DNA of 35,204 nt. It comes from an uncultured Lachnospiraceae bacterium (GTDB lineage: Bacteria > Bacillota > Clostridia > Lachnospirales > Lachnospiraceae). The translations under genes and the position numbers were made by a program. The stretch spans positions 1-35,204 of the forward strand of contig CANQCD010000007.1 of assembly GCA_947589455.1 (NCBI GenBank), in the 5' to 3' direction. The stretch's first letter is position 1, and every line of letters starts with the position of its first letter. Shown here in pieces: positions 1 through 8,603 of the stretch. The notes under the pieces were generated by a model, which saw only the letters and a program-made list of their open reading frames with translations, had not been told where the DNA came from and did no database searches.

Positions 1-1
1 G

Positions 2-235
2 GGCGGCTACACTCAGGCCGGAAACGGCTATCAGCCGGGAAGCGGCGCGCAGGGCGGCTACACTCAGGCCGGAAACGGCTATCAGCCGGGAAGCGGCGCG
101 CAAAGCGGCTACACTCAGGCCGGAAACAGTTATCAGCCGGGAAGCGGCGCGCAGGGCGGCTACACCCAGGCCGGAAACGGCTATCAGCCGGGAAGCGGCG
201 CGCAAAGCGGCTACACCCAGGCTGGGAATAACGGC
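2..235 (+). repeat. Array A: 51-bp in-frame tandem repeat (17 aa GGYTQAGNGYQPGSGAQ), more than 4 copies, truncated by window start
   Basis: Unit starts at 2, 53, 104, 155, 206 by direct comparison. Confidence 0.95.
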
Positions 236-610
236 TATCCACAGATGGAAAACGGTCAGTTTCAGCCGGGCGGTTACAATCAATATGGAAATCCGAATGA
301 AGGAAAGGGATTTGCGATCGCAGGCATGATATTAGGCATTCTTTCCGTTGTGTGCTGCTGTTTCCGCATTAATCTGATATTAGGTATCGTTGGTCTTGTG
401 CTTTCTGTCTATACCATCCGTCAGAATAAGCCGGGCAGAAAGATGGCAGTAGCGGGTATCATCTGTTCCGCAGTGGGGCTTTTCCTTTTCCTGTTGTTTT
501 TGTTTTTGGATATCGTCTATGCGGATCAGATCCAGCAATTTATGCGGGAAATCCTATCAGAGATGCAGATGGATGGAGCATACTATGATTCCGATCTATG
601 GGATTTTTAA
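2..610 (+). CDS. 5'-truncated membrane protein with G/Y/Q-rich N-terminal tandem repeats and C-terminal DUF4190-like two-TM domain
   Basis: ORF 245..610 is open in frame back to the window edge; upstream frame reads (GGYTQAGNGYQPGSGAQ)n then NNGYPQMENGQF...; C-terminal GFAIAGMILGILSVVCCCF...GRKMAVAGIICSAVGLFLFLLFLF. Confidence 0.8.
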   Translation, partial: GGYTQAGNGYQPGSGAQGGYTQAGNGYQPGSGAQSGYTQAGNSYQPGSGAQGGYTQAGNGYQPGSGAQSGYTQAGNNGYPQMENGQFQPGGYNQYGNPNEGKGFAIAGMILGILSVVCCCFRINLILGIVGLVLSVYTIRQNKPGRKMAVAGIICSAVGLFLFLLFLFLDIVYADQIQQFMREILSEMQMDGAYYDSDLWDF

Positions 611-625
611 GAATTTTATTTTGTT

Positions 626-662
626 ATCCCAACCGCCGGCTGATCGGTGGTTGGGATTTTTT
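626..662 (+). terminator. Intrinsic terminator after the DUF4190-like gene
   Basis: atcccaaccgccg / cggtggttgggat stem followed by T run. Confidence 0.85.
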
Positions 663-795
663 GCGGGAACGGCAGCTTCTCGTTTCCTATAAAGTAAAAA
701 TATTTATGCGCACAACCAGCAAAGGAAAATGTCACTTCGTGACGTCCGCTGGCGCGGCAAAGTGTGCTTCGCATTTTGTTTTTATTTGCGATCGT

Positions 796-1461
796 TTATT
801 TTAAGTCGCCATATTCTATGACCCATTTCATTCCCTTGTATTTTGTATGCGGGTTTAAATAACCAGTCGTTGGCAGACAGTAATCATCATTTTTAGGCAT
901 CTGAAATCCATAGTCCTTGGAAGCGATTTTCCCATGTTTCATTGTGACCACAGAAACAGAGCAGGCGCCCATATGACCCTCGATTTCCAGAACGCCTTTT
1001 CCGGGATATGCGACATAACTCGTATGGGTGGCGTAGATCTTGCCTGCTTTTACTGTCTTGTTTTTCTTGAAAGTATAGACAACCGTTGTGGCATCTGCTT
1101 CACAGCTCCCATATTTTATGAGAAGTTCCGGACTTTTATCCCGGTCTAAGTCTGCGAGGTAGTACCCCCAGATATAATATGTTTTGTGATATTTTTTATG
1201 ATATCGTTTCACCATTTTGTAATATGCTTTTTTCTGTTTTTTTGTCATTTTGTGCAGGGAGGTATCCCGATCTGTTTTTTTCATTTGCTTCAGATATTGT
1301 TTTGCTTTGCTGTATTGCTCTTTTTTAAAATACTTTAGATAACTGGTCAGTAGGCTGGTGTTCGTCGCCGCATCTGCCTGTACGGTAGACAAGGAAAGAA
1401 ACAGTGAGATGTGCAATACGGTAAAAAGCAATGCGAATAGGATACAAACGGTTCTTTTCAT
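796..1461 (-). CDS. Secreted hypothetical protein (signal peptide, Lys/Tyr-rich, DxDxDxxPELL-type motif)
   Basis: ORF 796..1479; better start MKRTVCILFALLFTV at 1461 preceded by GGAGG; hydrophobic signal peptide. Confidence 0.7.
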   Translation of the reverse strand: MKRTVCILFALLFTVLHISLFLSLSTVQADAATNTSLLTSYLKYFKKEQYSKAKQYLKQMKKTDRDTSLHKMTKKQKKAYYKMVKRYHKKYHKTYYIWGYYLADLDRDKSPELLIKYGSCEADATTVVYTFKKNKTVKAGKIYATHTSYVAYPGKGVLEIEGHMGACSVSVVTMKHGKIASKDYGFQMPKNDDYCLPTTGYLNPHTKYKGMKWVIEYGDLK

Positions 1462-1656
1462 AAAAATCCTCCATTTCACCGCCGTTTTTCTGGCGGTATG
1501 ATAATATCATCTGCTATCTGCGTATTATATCAAATTGCCTGGTTAGAATCAAATTTCAACTTCTTTTGCTAAAAGTTTTCTCGGAGAAAGAGACGGAAAT
1601 ATCTCGCGCCATGGGGATGTTACAGACAGGGCGGCGGGGATTGGAAAGAATTTTCG

Positions 1657-1684
1657 GAATATTTTTCCTTTTCCTGCATAAGTA
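1657..1684 (+). promoter_or_regulatory. Possible SigE-type promoter of spoIVA
   Basis: GAATATT (1657-1663), 13 nt, CATAAGTA (1677-1684), resembling the mother-cell sigma-E consensus. Confidence 0.35.
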
Positions 1685-1724
1685 ATACTATAGCGCAATA
1701 GAAAAGATGGAGCAAGGAGGGACT

Positions 1725-3200
1725 ATGGGAAGTTTTCAGGTATACAGCGACTTGGCAGAGAGGACAAACGGAGAATTTTATCTGGGGGTATGCGGTCCGG
1801 TGCGGACAGGGAAATCTACTTTTATCAAGCGGTTTATGGAGCTGCTGGTACTGCCTGGGATTGCAGATGAGAATGACCGCGCAAGAGCCACGGATGAACT
1901 TCCGCAGTCAGCCGACGGAAAAACGATTATGACAACAGAACCGAAATTTATCCCGAAAGAGGCAGTATCGGTAAACTTGTTTGGCGAACATCCGGTCAAG
2001 GTACGGCTGATTGACTGCGTAGGTTATATTGTAAAAGAAGCCGAAGGCATGTTAGAGGAAGAGAACGAAAGAATGGTGATGACGCCGTGGTCAAAGGAGG
2101 CAATGCCTTTTGCACAGGCTGCGGAATTTGGCACCAGAAAGGTGATCCATGAGCATTCAACGATAGGCATCGTAGTGACGACAGACGGGAGCTTCGGAGA
2201 GATTCCGAGAGAGGCATATCTAGACGCCGAGGCGCGGACGATCCAGGAATTAAAAAAGATCGGCAAGCCGTTTGTTGTATTGTTAAATTCCTCCAGACCG
2301 TACAGTGAGGAGACCGCTGCGATCGTTTCAGAGATCAATGAGAAATATGATGTGTCTGCGATGGCGGTAAACTGTAACCAGCTGCGCAGTGAGGATATCC
2401 AAGGCATCATGGAAGGGATCCTTGCCTCGTTTCCTGTCAGGCAGATCGCCTTTCAGCTGCCCAAATGGGTAGAAATGCTCCCAAAAGAGCACTGGCTGAA
2501 GGCAGAGCTGATAGAAAAAGTACGCGGGATTTTAGATAAAATTACCAGGATCAGAGATGTGACGGAAGAGAATATGGCAGTGGACAGCGATTTGATCAGG
2601 CAGTTCCGCATCAGCCGCATGGGGATGGAAAACGGCGTTGTGGAAGTTGACGCGCTGTTTGACGACAGCCGCTACTACCAGATTTTAAGCGAGCTTGTAG
2701 GCACCGGGATCAGCGGCGAGTATGAACTGATCCATCTGTTAAAGGAATATGTAGAAAAGAAAAAAGATATTGAAAAATTCAGCGATGCATGGAATGAGGT
2801 ACGCCGAAAAGGGTATGGAGTCATTACGCCGGGAGTAGATGAGATACTGATCGACGAGCCGGAGCTGATACGCCATGGAAGCAAATATGGCGTAAAAATA
2901 AAAGCAGTCAGCCCGTCAGTCCATCTGATCCAGGCAAATATTGAGACGGAGATCGCGCCGATCGTTGGGACCCAGCAGCAGGCGGAAGATCTGATCCAGT
3001 ACATATCAGGCCAGAACAGCGAGAAAAAAGAATCCATCTGGGACACCAATATTTTTGGAAAAACAGTGCAGCAGCTGGTGGAAGAGGGGATGGACACCAA
3101 AGTAAACCGTCTGACAGATGAAAGCCAGGTAAAGCTTCAGGAGACGATCCAAAAGGTGATCAATGACAGCAATGGCGGACTGGTATGCATCATTATTTAA
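1725..3200 (+). CDS. spoIVA: Stage IV sporulation protein A (spore coat ATPase)
   Basis: GSFQVYSDLAERTNGEFYLGVCGPVRTGKSTFIKRFMELLVLP, VRLIDCVGYIVKEAEGMLEEE, EHSTIGIVVTTDGSFGEIPRE; RBS aaggagg before ATG 1725. Confidence 0.97.
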   Translation: MGSFQVYSDLAERTNGEFYLGVCGPVRTGKSTFIKRFMELLVLPGIADENDRARATDELPQSADGKTIMTTEPKFIPKEAVSVNLFGEHPVKVRLIDCVGYIVKEAEGMLEEENERMVMTPWSKEAMPFAQAAEFGTRKVIHEHSTIGIVVTTDGSFGEIPREAYLDAEARTIQELKKIGKPFVVLLNSSRPYSEETAAIVSEINEKYDVSAMAVNCNQLRSEDIQGIMEGILASFPVRQIAFQLPKWVEMLPKEHWLKAELIEKVRGILDKITRIRDVTEENMAVDSDLIRQFRISRMGMENGVVEVDALFDDSRYYQILSELVGTGISGEYELIHLLKEYVEKKKDIEKFSDAWNEVRRKGYGVITPGVDEILIDEPELIRHGSKYGVKIKAVSPSVHLIQANIETEIAPIVGTQQQAEDLIQYISGQNSEKKESIWDTNIFGKTVQQLVEEGMDTKVNRLTDESQVKLQETIQKVINDSNGGLVCIII

Positions 3201-3217
3201 AAAATCTTATTTCTATA

Positions 3218-3246
3218 TTGAAAAAATAGTGCAAAAAGCCTATAAT
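3218..3246 (+). promoter_or_regulatory. SigA-type promoter of flagellin-like gene
   Basis: TTGAAA - 17 nt - TATAAT. Confidence 0.65.
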
Positions 3247-3335
3247 GATACTGATAGAACGACAAAACAGGGCTTCGGACAGGAAAGGCAGTCCGAAACT
3301 GTTACCAACAGATAGAGAAATGAGGTGAATGAGTG

Positions 3336-4082
3336 ATGGATATGTCTGTTTCAGCAATGGGAAATCCTTATGAGTCTTATGGCACACCGAGAGTAGAGAA
3401 CAATCCGGCTGATATTTTGATAGCGGAAGAGCAGCTGTCCCAGATAAACGGTTATCAGCAGAATGTCCGGAATGGCGAAGACGGGCAGGGAGTGATCCGG
3501 ACGGCAGACGGAGCGCTTTCCGGGATTGCCGACAGCCTGCAGCGTATGCGGGAGTTAAGCGTCCGTGCATCCAGCTCTGCGTTATATACAAAGGAAGACC
3601 GCAAGATCATGCAGCAGGAGATCAACCAGCTAAAGGAACATATTTCTGATATTGCAAAAAACACGCATTTTAATACGAGGAAGCTTTTGGACGGAAGCAT
3701 GGCGGATCTGCATCTTGCCTTAAATCCGGAGGGCGGCGGATTGTCAATCCAGATGGCAGACGCCACATTGGAAGGCCTTGGGATTGCAGATTATGATGTG
3801 ACAGGTGATTTTGATATCTCTAAGCTGGATGAGGCGATCAAGAGAGTGGGAAACGCAAGGGCGTCTTTGGGGGCGCAGGGCAATGCGCTTGACCACAGTA
3901 TCAGCGTCGGCAGCCTGTCAGCGGAGAACCTGACGGCTTCCTACAGCAGGCTCAGCGATATGGATATCGAAAAATATCTGAGCGAGAAGCAGAAGAGAGA
4001 GATCATGGATCAGTACCGTTATTTTGCGGTCAACAGCCAGCGTCAGCAGAAAGAGAGCATGATACAGAAAATGTTTATGTAA
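3336..4082 (+). CDS. Flagellin-like protein (D1-type helical domain, non-canonical ends)
   Basis: SQINGYQQNVRNGEDGQGVIRTADGALSGIADSLQRMRELSVRASSSALYTKEDRKIMQQEINQLKEHISDIAKNTHFNTRKLLDG matches the flagellin N-terminal pattern; GTG 3333 or ATG 3336 start. Confidence 0.8.
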   Translation: MDMSVSAMGNPYESYGTPRVENNPADILIAEEQLSQINGYQQNVRNGEDGQGVIRTADGALSGIADSLQRMRELSVRASSSALYTKEDRKIMQQEINQLKEHISDIAKNTHFNTRKLLDGSMADLHLALNPEGGGLSIQMADATLEGLGIADYDVTGDFDISKLDEAIKRVGNARASLGAQGNALDHSISVGSLSAENLTASYSRLSDMDIEKYLSEKQKREIMDQYRYFAVNSQRQQKESMIQKMFM

Positions 4083-4108
4083 GGTTCTGTGCACAGCAGG
4101 CGGGAAGA

Positions 4109-4152
4109 AACAATCCTTTTTGGCGTGTCCGCACGCAAAAAAGGATTGTTTT
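4109..4152 (+). terminator. Strong intrinsic terminator after flagellin-like gene
   Basis: aacaatcctttttggcgtg-tccg-cacgcaaaaaaggattgtt then T run; 19-bp stem with one mismatch. Confidence 0.85.
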
Positions 4153-4183
4153 GTCACAATTTACGGTCTAACCGATAAAGAAC

Positions 4184-4214
4184 AACCTCGCAGATATTGA
4201 CTGCGGGGTTTTTT
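4184..4214 (+). terminator. Second intrinsic terminator
   Basis: aacctcgcag / ctgcggggtt stem followed by tttt. Confidence 0.7.
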
Positions 4215-4288
4215 CATGGTTAATAGGAGTTGCCTGTGTATTTTTCGTGTCTGCGGAAAACAGTCTGTGGAAAACAGCGCGGGGAGTC

Positions 4289-4317
4289 TTGACAATTATT
4301 AAGCAAGTTGCTATAAT
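4289..4317 (+). promoter_or_regulatory. Consensus SigA promoter
   Basis: TTGACA - 17 nt - TATAAT, upstream of ATG 4403. Confidence 0.8.
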
Positions 4318-4402
4318 TTTATACGCTATGTAATATTTTTGTAATAATTGCATAGATTGAACAGTAGAAATCGTATTACGTGATAAAGAACGGAGTGTCA
4401 TT

Positions 4403-5638
4403 ATGAAAAGGAGATGTATGGAAGGGGCGGCAATCGGGCTTACATTAGCAGCTTTCTGCCTTTTTGTACCAAATCCAGGACAGGCTGCCACTGCCAACCT
4501 GCTGGAAGAGAAACCATTGGCAGGCATTACACTTTCTTTAGACCATTACTGCGAGAATGTGATGGAGAATGCCGCAGAGGAGGCAAAGCAGGAAGCGGAA
4601 GAACAGGAGAGCGGTTCTTCGCAGGACACAGACAAAGAGAAAAAGGATAAGAAATCAGAAAAGGAAAAGAAAGAAAGAGAAAAGAAGATCAAGCTGAACT
4701 TAAAATATGATAAGTTAGGCATTGCAAAAGTGGATACATATCTGAATGTCCGTTCAAAGCCCGGTGAGAGCTCCAAGATCATCGGAAAAATGACAAGGAA
4801 TACAGGATGCAATATCTTAAACACCAAAAAGGGCTGGTCAAAGATTGAGTCGGGCAATGTAAAAGGATATGTCAAGACAGAATATCTGATCACTGGCAAA
4901 GAGGCGGAAGCGCGCGCCCTCAAGGTAGCGACACTCCGCGCAGTTGTCAATACGCAGACGTTAAACGTCCGCTATCTTCCAACGACTGAGTCAAGGATTT
5001 ATGACCAGCTGTCAGAGGATGAAGAGTACACCGTTGAGCGCGAGCATTTGTCTAAGGATTCTATCAAAACATATATGGCAAAGCACAGCAGCAAAAAGGA
5101 TACGAACGGTGTTGACTTAGGCGCAATGTACGACGATCTGGAAAATTGGGTCATGCTTTCTGTGGACAGTGAAAAAATGTTTGTCAGCAAAGATTTAGTC
5201 ACGCTGAAATATAAGTTAAACCGTGCAGTTACGATTAAAGAGGAAGCGCATCGCGCCGCATCTTCTTCCGACTCCGGTTCTTCTTCTGTCGCGGGTTCTA
5301 TTGTATCGTATGCGATGCAGTTTTTAGGGAATCCTTATGTGTGGGGCGGCACCAGCCTGACGAATGGCACGGACTGCTCTGGTTTTACGATGGGAATCTA
5401 CAGGCATTTTGGATACAGCCTTCCGAGAGTATCTGCGGCACAGGCGGCGGCGACGCGGACTGTCAGCGCTAGCGACGTCCAGGTTGGCGATTTGTTCTTT
5501 TACGGAAGCGGGAGAGTCAGCCATGTGGCGTTATATATTGGAAACGGACAGATCATCCATGCGAGCAACGCAAGGGATGGAATTAAGATTTCCAGTGCAT
5601 ATTACCGGAAACCGTTAAAGATTGGGCGTGTTATGTGA
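4403..5638 (+). CDS. Secreted SH3-domain NlpC/P60 peptidoglycan hydrolase
   Basis: Signal peptide; SH3b-like VDTYLNVRSKPGESSKIIGKM...; NlpC/P60 AMQFLGNPYVWGGTSLTNGTDCSGFTMGIYRHFG...VGDLFFYGSGRVSHVALYIGNGQIIHA. Confidence 0.95.
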   Translation: MKRRCMEGAAIGLTLAAFCLFVPNPGQAATANLLEEKPLAGITLSLDHYCENVMENAAEEAKQEAEEQESGSSQDTDKEKKDKKSEKEKKEREKKIKLNLKYDKLGIAKVDTYLNVRSKPGESSKIIGKMTRNTGCNILNTKKGWSKIESGNVKGYVKTEYLITGKEAEARALKVATLRAVVNTQTLNVRYLPTTESRIYDQLSEDEEYTVEREHLSKDSIKTYMAKHSSKKDTNGVDLGAMYDDLENWVMLSVDSEKMFVSKDLVTLKYKLNRAVTIKEEAHRAASSSDSGSSSVAGSIVSYAMQFLGNPYVWGGTSLTNGTDCSGFTMGIYRHFGYSLPRVSAAQAAATRTVSASDVQVGDLFFYGSGRVSHVALYIGNGQIIHASNARDGIKISSAYYRKPLKIGRVM

Positions 5639-5728
5639 CGCGCTCTGCATTTGCAAGAAGAATAGTCAGAATATCAGTATGCAGGGAACATGGCTTCCCT
5701 GCATATTTGCTGTTGCGAGGAGAGATTG

Positions 5729-7627
5729 ATGGATCATATTGTGATAAAGGTGATAATCGGGATAATCCTTTTGGGGATTTTGTTTGCTGTCAGGGCTTCC
5801 TTTGACAGGATTATCTGCCAAAGGAAAAAAGCAGACAGGATAGAGCAGGAATGGGGGATAGATACCAGAGAGGAATATTCAGATGAGATAAGGAAGAATA
5901 TCGCTTCTTATTATCGCGGCAATCCGGAAGAGGGGCAGATTGACGACATTACCTGGAACGATCTGGATATGGATGCCGTGTTTGCTCTGGTCAACCATAC
6001 GAGGACTTCTCCGGGAGAAGAATATTTGTATTATCTTCTGCGCACGCCGCAGTTTGACCATGCGCCGTTAGATGAGAGGGAGAAGCTGATCCAGAGCTTT
6101 TTAACCCATCCGGAGGAGAGGATGGAATTTGAGATGCTTCTCTATGATATTGGGAAGACAGATAAAATTTCTGTGTTTGAATTGCTCAGCGGGACGAAGG
6201 AATTAAAAAAGATAAAGAGATATCCCCATGTGGCCGCAGCCTGTGTGATGCTTGGCACACTCCTTTCCCTGCCGCTGTCTCCGGCGTCTGCGTTTCTCTT
6301 ATTGTTTGCTGTGATGGGGGTCAACAGTTATTTTTATTACAGGGAAAAGGCAAAGATCATACAAAATATTTCCCTGTTCCATTTTATCCTGGGGATCATC
6401 AAACAGTCGGAAAAACTGGGCAAGATCAGGCTGCCCGGCTGTGAAACGTATTTTGAGAGGCTTAGAGAACTGTCGGGCAGATTTCAGAAATTCTGCAGAT
6501 TCCGCTTTCTTGTCTATGCGGGCGACGGCATCTTTGCCGCTGCATTTGACTCGCTGTTTGACTATATCAGGATCTTATTTCACGTCGATCTGATCAAGTT
6601 CGGGACGATGATCAATGAGGTGCAAAAGTATCAGGCTGAACTGATGGAAATTTACAGGTTGACCGGATATCTGGAAAGTATGCTTGCCGTATCCTCTTTC
6701 CGCGCCAGGTATCCCCAACACGCCGTCCCGGTTTTAGAAAGAAGGCAAAGACCGGGGCTTCGGGCGGAAAATTTGTATCATCCGCTGGTAAATAATCCGG
6801 TGAAAAATACGATGGATACAGAAAAAAGCGTCCTGATCACCGGCTCAAATGCTTCGGGAAAATCTACATTTTTAAAAGCGCTGGCAGTCAATGCGATTTT
6901 TGCCCAGACTATCCATACTGTGCTGGCAGATTGTTTTACCGGAAGTTTTTCCAGGATTTATTCTTCTATGGCGCTGCGGGATAATATCGTTGCGCAGGAG
7001 AGCTATTTTATCGTAGAGATCAAATCCTTAAAAAGGATTTTTAATGCGATTTCTTTTGAGGAAGAGGAGAACAGGCGCGATACGGCGGATGGGGACAGAG
7101 GCGATCCGTTCGATGAGAAAGGGCGCGATGCGGCAGAAGGGGACGGACGCGATCCGCTCGATGAGAAAGGTCGCGATGCGGCAGAAGGGGACGGACGCGA
7201 TCCGCTCGATGAGAAAGGGCGCGATACGGCGGATGGGGACAGAGGCCTTGCGGAAAACGGCACAAAAAAGTGGTTGGATGTGCCGGTTCTGTGCTTTATT
7301 GACGAAATCCTGCGCGGGACAAATACGGTAGAACGCATTGCGGCATCCTCCCAGCTGTTGCAGGAAATTGCAAAAGGGCGGGCGCTGTGTTTTGCCGCAA
7401 CGCATGATATTGAGCTGACCAGACTGCTGGAGGAGAGCTTTGAGAATTATCATTTTGAAGAAGTCCTTTCGGATGGGGACATCTTGTTTGATTATACATT
7501 AAAAAACGGCAGGGCAACGTCAAGAAATGCGATTTCTCTGCTGGAATTGATTGGTTTTGACAAGAAAGTAACAGATCGGGCGCGCCGGCGCGTTGATACT
7601 TTTTTGGAAGAGGGCGTCTGGAAATAA
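5729..7627 (+). CDS. Membrane-associated MutS-family (MutS domain V) ATPase
   Basis: N-terminal TM MDHIVIKVIIGIILLGILFAV; second hydrophobic stretch; Walker A GSNASGKSTFLKALAVNAIFAQ; Walker B/signature CFIDEILRGTNTVERIAAS; ATHDIELT. Confidence 0.85.
   Translation: MDHIVIKVIIGIILLGILFAVRASFDRIICQRKKADRIEQEWGIDTREEYSDEIRKNIASYYRGNPEEGQIDDITWNDLDMDAVFALVNHTRTSPGEEYLYYLLRTPQFDHAPLDEREKLIQSFLTHPEERMEFEMLLYDIGKTDKISVFELLSGTKELKKIKRYPHVAAACVMLGTLLSLPLSPASAFLLLFAVMGVNSYFYYREKAKIIQNISLFHFILGIIKQSEKLGKIRLPGCETYFERLRELSGRFQKFCRFRFLVYAGDGIFAAAFDSLFDYIRILFHVDLIKFGTMINEVQKYQAELMEIYRLTGYLESMLAVSSFRARYPQHAVPVLERRQRPGLRAENLYHPLVNNPVKNTMDTEKSVLITGSNASGKSTFLKALAVNAIFAQTIHTVLADCFTGSFSRIYSSMALRDNIVAQESYFIVEIKSLKRIFNAISFEEEENRRDTADGDRGDPFDEKGRDAAEGDGRDPLDEKGRDAAEGDGRDPLDEKGRDTADGDRGLAENGTKKWLDVPVLCFIDEILRGTNTVERIAASSQLLQEIAKGRALCFAATHDIELTRLLEESFENYHFEEVLSDGDILFDYTLKNGRATSRNAISLLELIGFDKKVTDRARRRVDTFLEEGVWK
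7076..7243 (+). repeat. Array B: 48-bp in-frame tandem repeat (16 aa RDAAEGDGRDPLDEKG-like), about 3.5 copies inside the MutS-like ATPase
   Basis: Unit starts 7076, 7124, 7172, 7220. Confidence 0.95.
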
Positions 7628-7632
7628 GAGCT

Positions 7633-7750
7633 GTTATTGCCCTCCGCACGTCGCAGCGATGCGGGCAGCGTTTGCGTAAATCCCAGAAGACGGCGCTTGT
7701 TATTGCCCTCCGCACGTCGCAGCGATGCAGATAAAATTTGTATAAATCCC
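7633..7750 (+). repeat. Array C: 66-bp intergenic tandem repeat, about 2 copies
   Basis: gttattgccctccgcacgtcgcagcgatgc at 7633 and 7699. Confidence 0.9.
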
Positions 7751-7839
7751 AAATATCCGTACAGACTAAAAGAGGGAACTTGTTTATTAGATGAAACAGG
7801 CGCCTGCATTGGCGGGCGTTAGAAAGGTGCGGTAAACCA

Positions 7840-8526
7840 ATGAATGAGAGGATATCAATGGGATTAAAAACGGCGGGGATGCTCGCCTGCGTTGCGGTGG
7901 GAAGTTTTTTTACTTATCAGGGCGCTGTACAAAAAATGGAACAGATGCAGTCAGACTATGAATCACGCCTGTCGGAGCGAGTAGACGTCTATGTGACGAA
8001 ACAGTTGGAGGAGGCGGCGAAGGATGTGGCAGGAAAGCTTGCCAAAGAGGAATCCGAGGCGATTTCTGCTGAGGCTTCCCTGGACAAGCTAGACGTCAAT
8101 ACCATCTTCCAGATCCAGAAATATGACGCTGCGACAGACAAGACCGTGACAGAGTATGAAACGCTGCCGGGAGAATTAGTCGGCGCTTCGCGCAAAGACG
8201 TGGATGCATATTTTCAGCAATATACGTTGGATTTGCCCGCAGAAGAATTTTTAGATGGACTGCAAAGCGTTGGTGTGGTATCCTTTTCCAAGGAGCGTCT
8301 GGTTGTAAAAAAAATATATGACGCTTCAAAAGTTGATTACCGATATTATCTGATCGCGCTGGATGGGGAGGTAGTCGTCTATTACGGCGACAAAAAGACG
8401 GTATATGAATATACGGGGATTGAGGTGAAAGATTTGCCGGCACAGGACAGGAAGGCGCTCAAAAATGGAATTGAGGTCAAGGATGAGGAAGAACTGTACA
8501 GTATTTTAGAAAATTTTTCTTCCTAG
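7840..8526 (+). CDS. Membrane-anchored protein with BofC-like C-terminal region
   Basis: TM near N-terminus; C-terminal YYLIALDGEVVVYYGDKKTVYEYTGIEVKDLPAQDRKALKNGIEVKDEEELYSILENFSS resembles BofC C-terminal domains (from memory). Confidence 0.6.
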   Translation: MNERISMGLKTAGMLACVAVGSFFTYQGAVQKMEQMQSDYESRLSERVDVYVTKQLEEAAKDVAGKLAKEESEAISAEASLDKLDVNTIFQIQKYDAATDKTVTEYETLPGELVGASRKDVDAYFQQYTLDLPAEEFLDGLQSVGVVSFSKERLVVKKIYDASKVDYRYYLIALDGEVVVYYGDKKTVYEYTGIEVKDLPAQDRKALKNGIEVKDEEELYSILENFSS

Positions 8527-8603
8527 AAGGCAGGCTGCCGGGGAATTTCATATACAAGAGAACCAGTCCGCCCTGTCATGGCAGTATAGAAATGAGGGAG
8601 AAT

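Noticed and set aside
598-804. 68-aa ORF overlapping the end of the DUF4190-like gene
   Set aside because: Runs through an intrinsic terminator and a palindromic extragenic element; no RBS-supported start.
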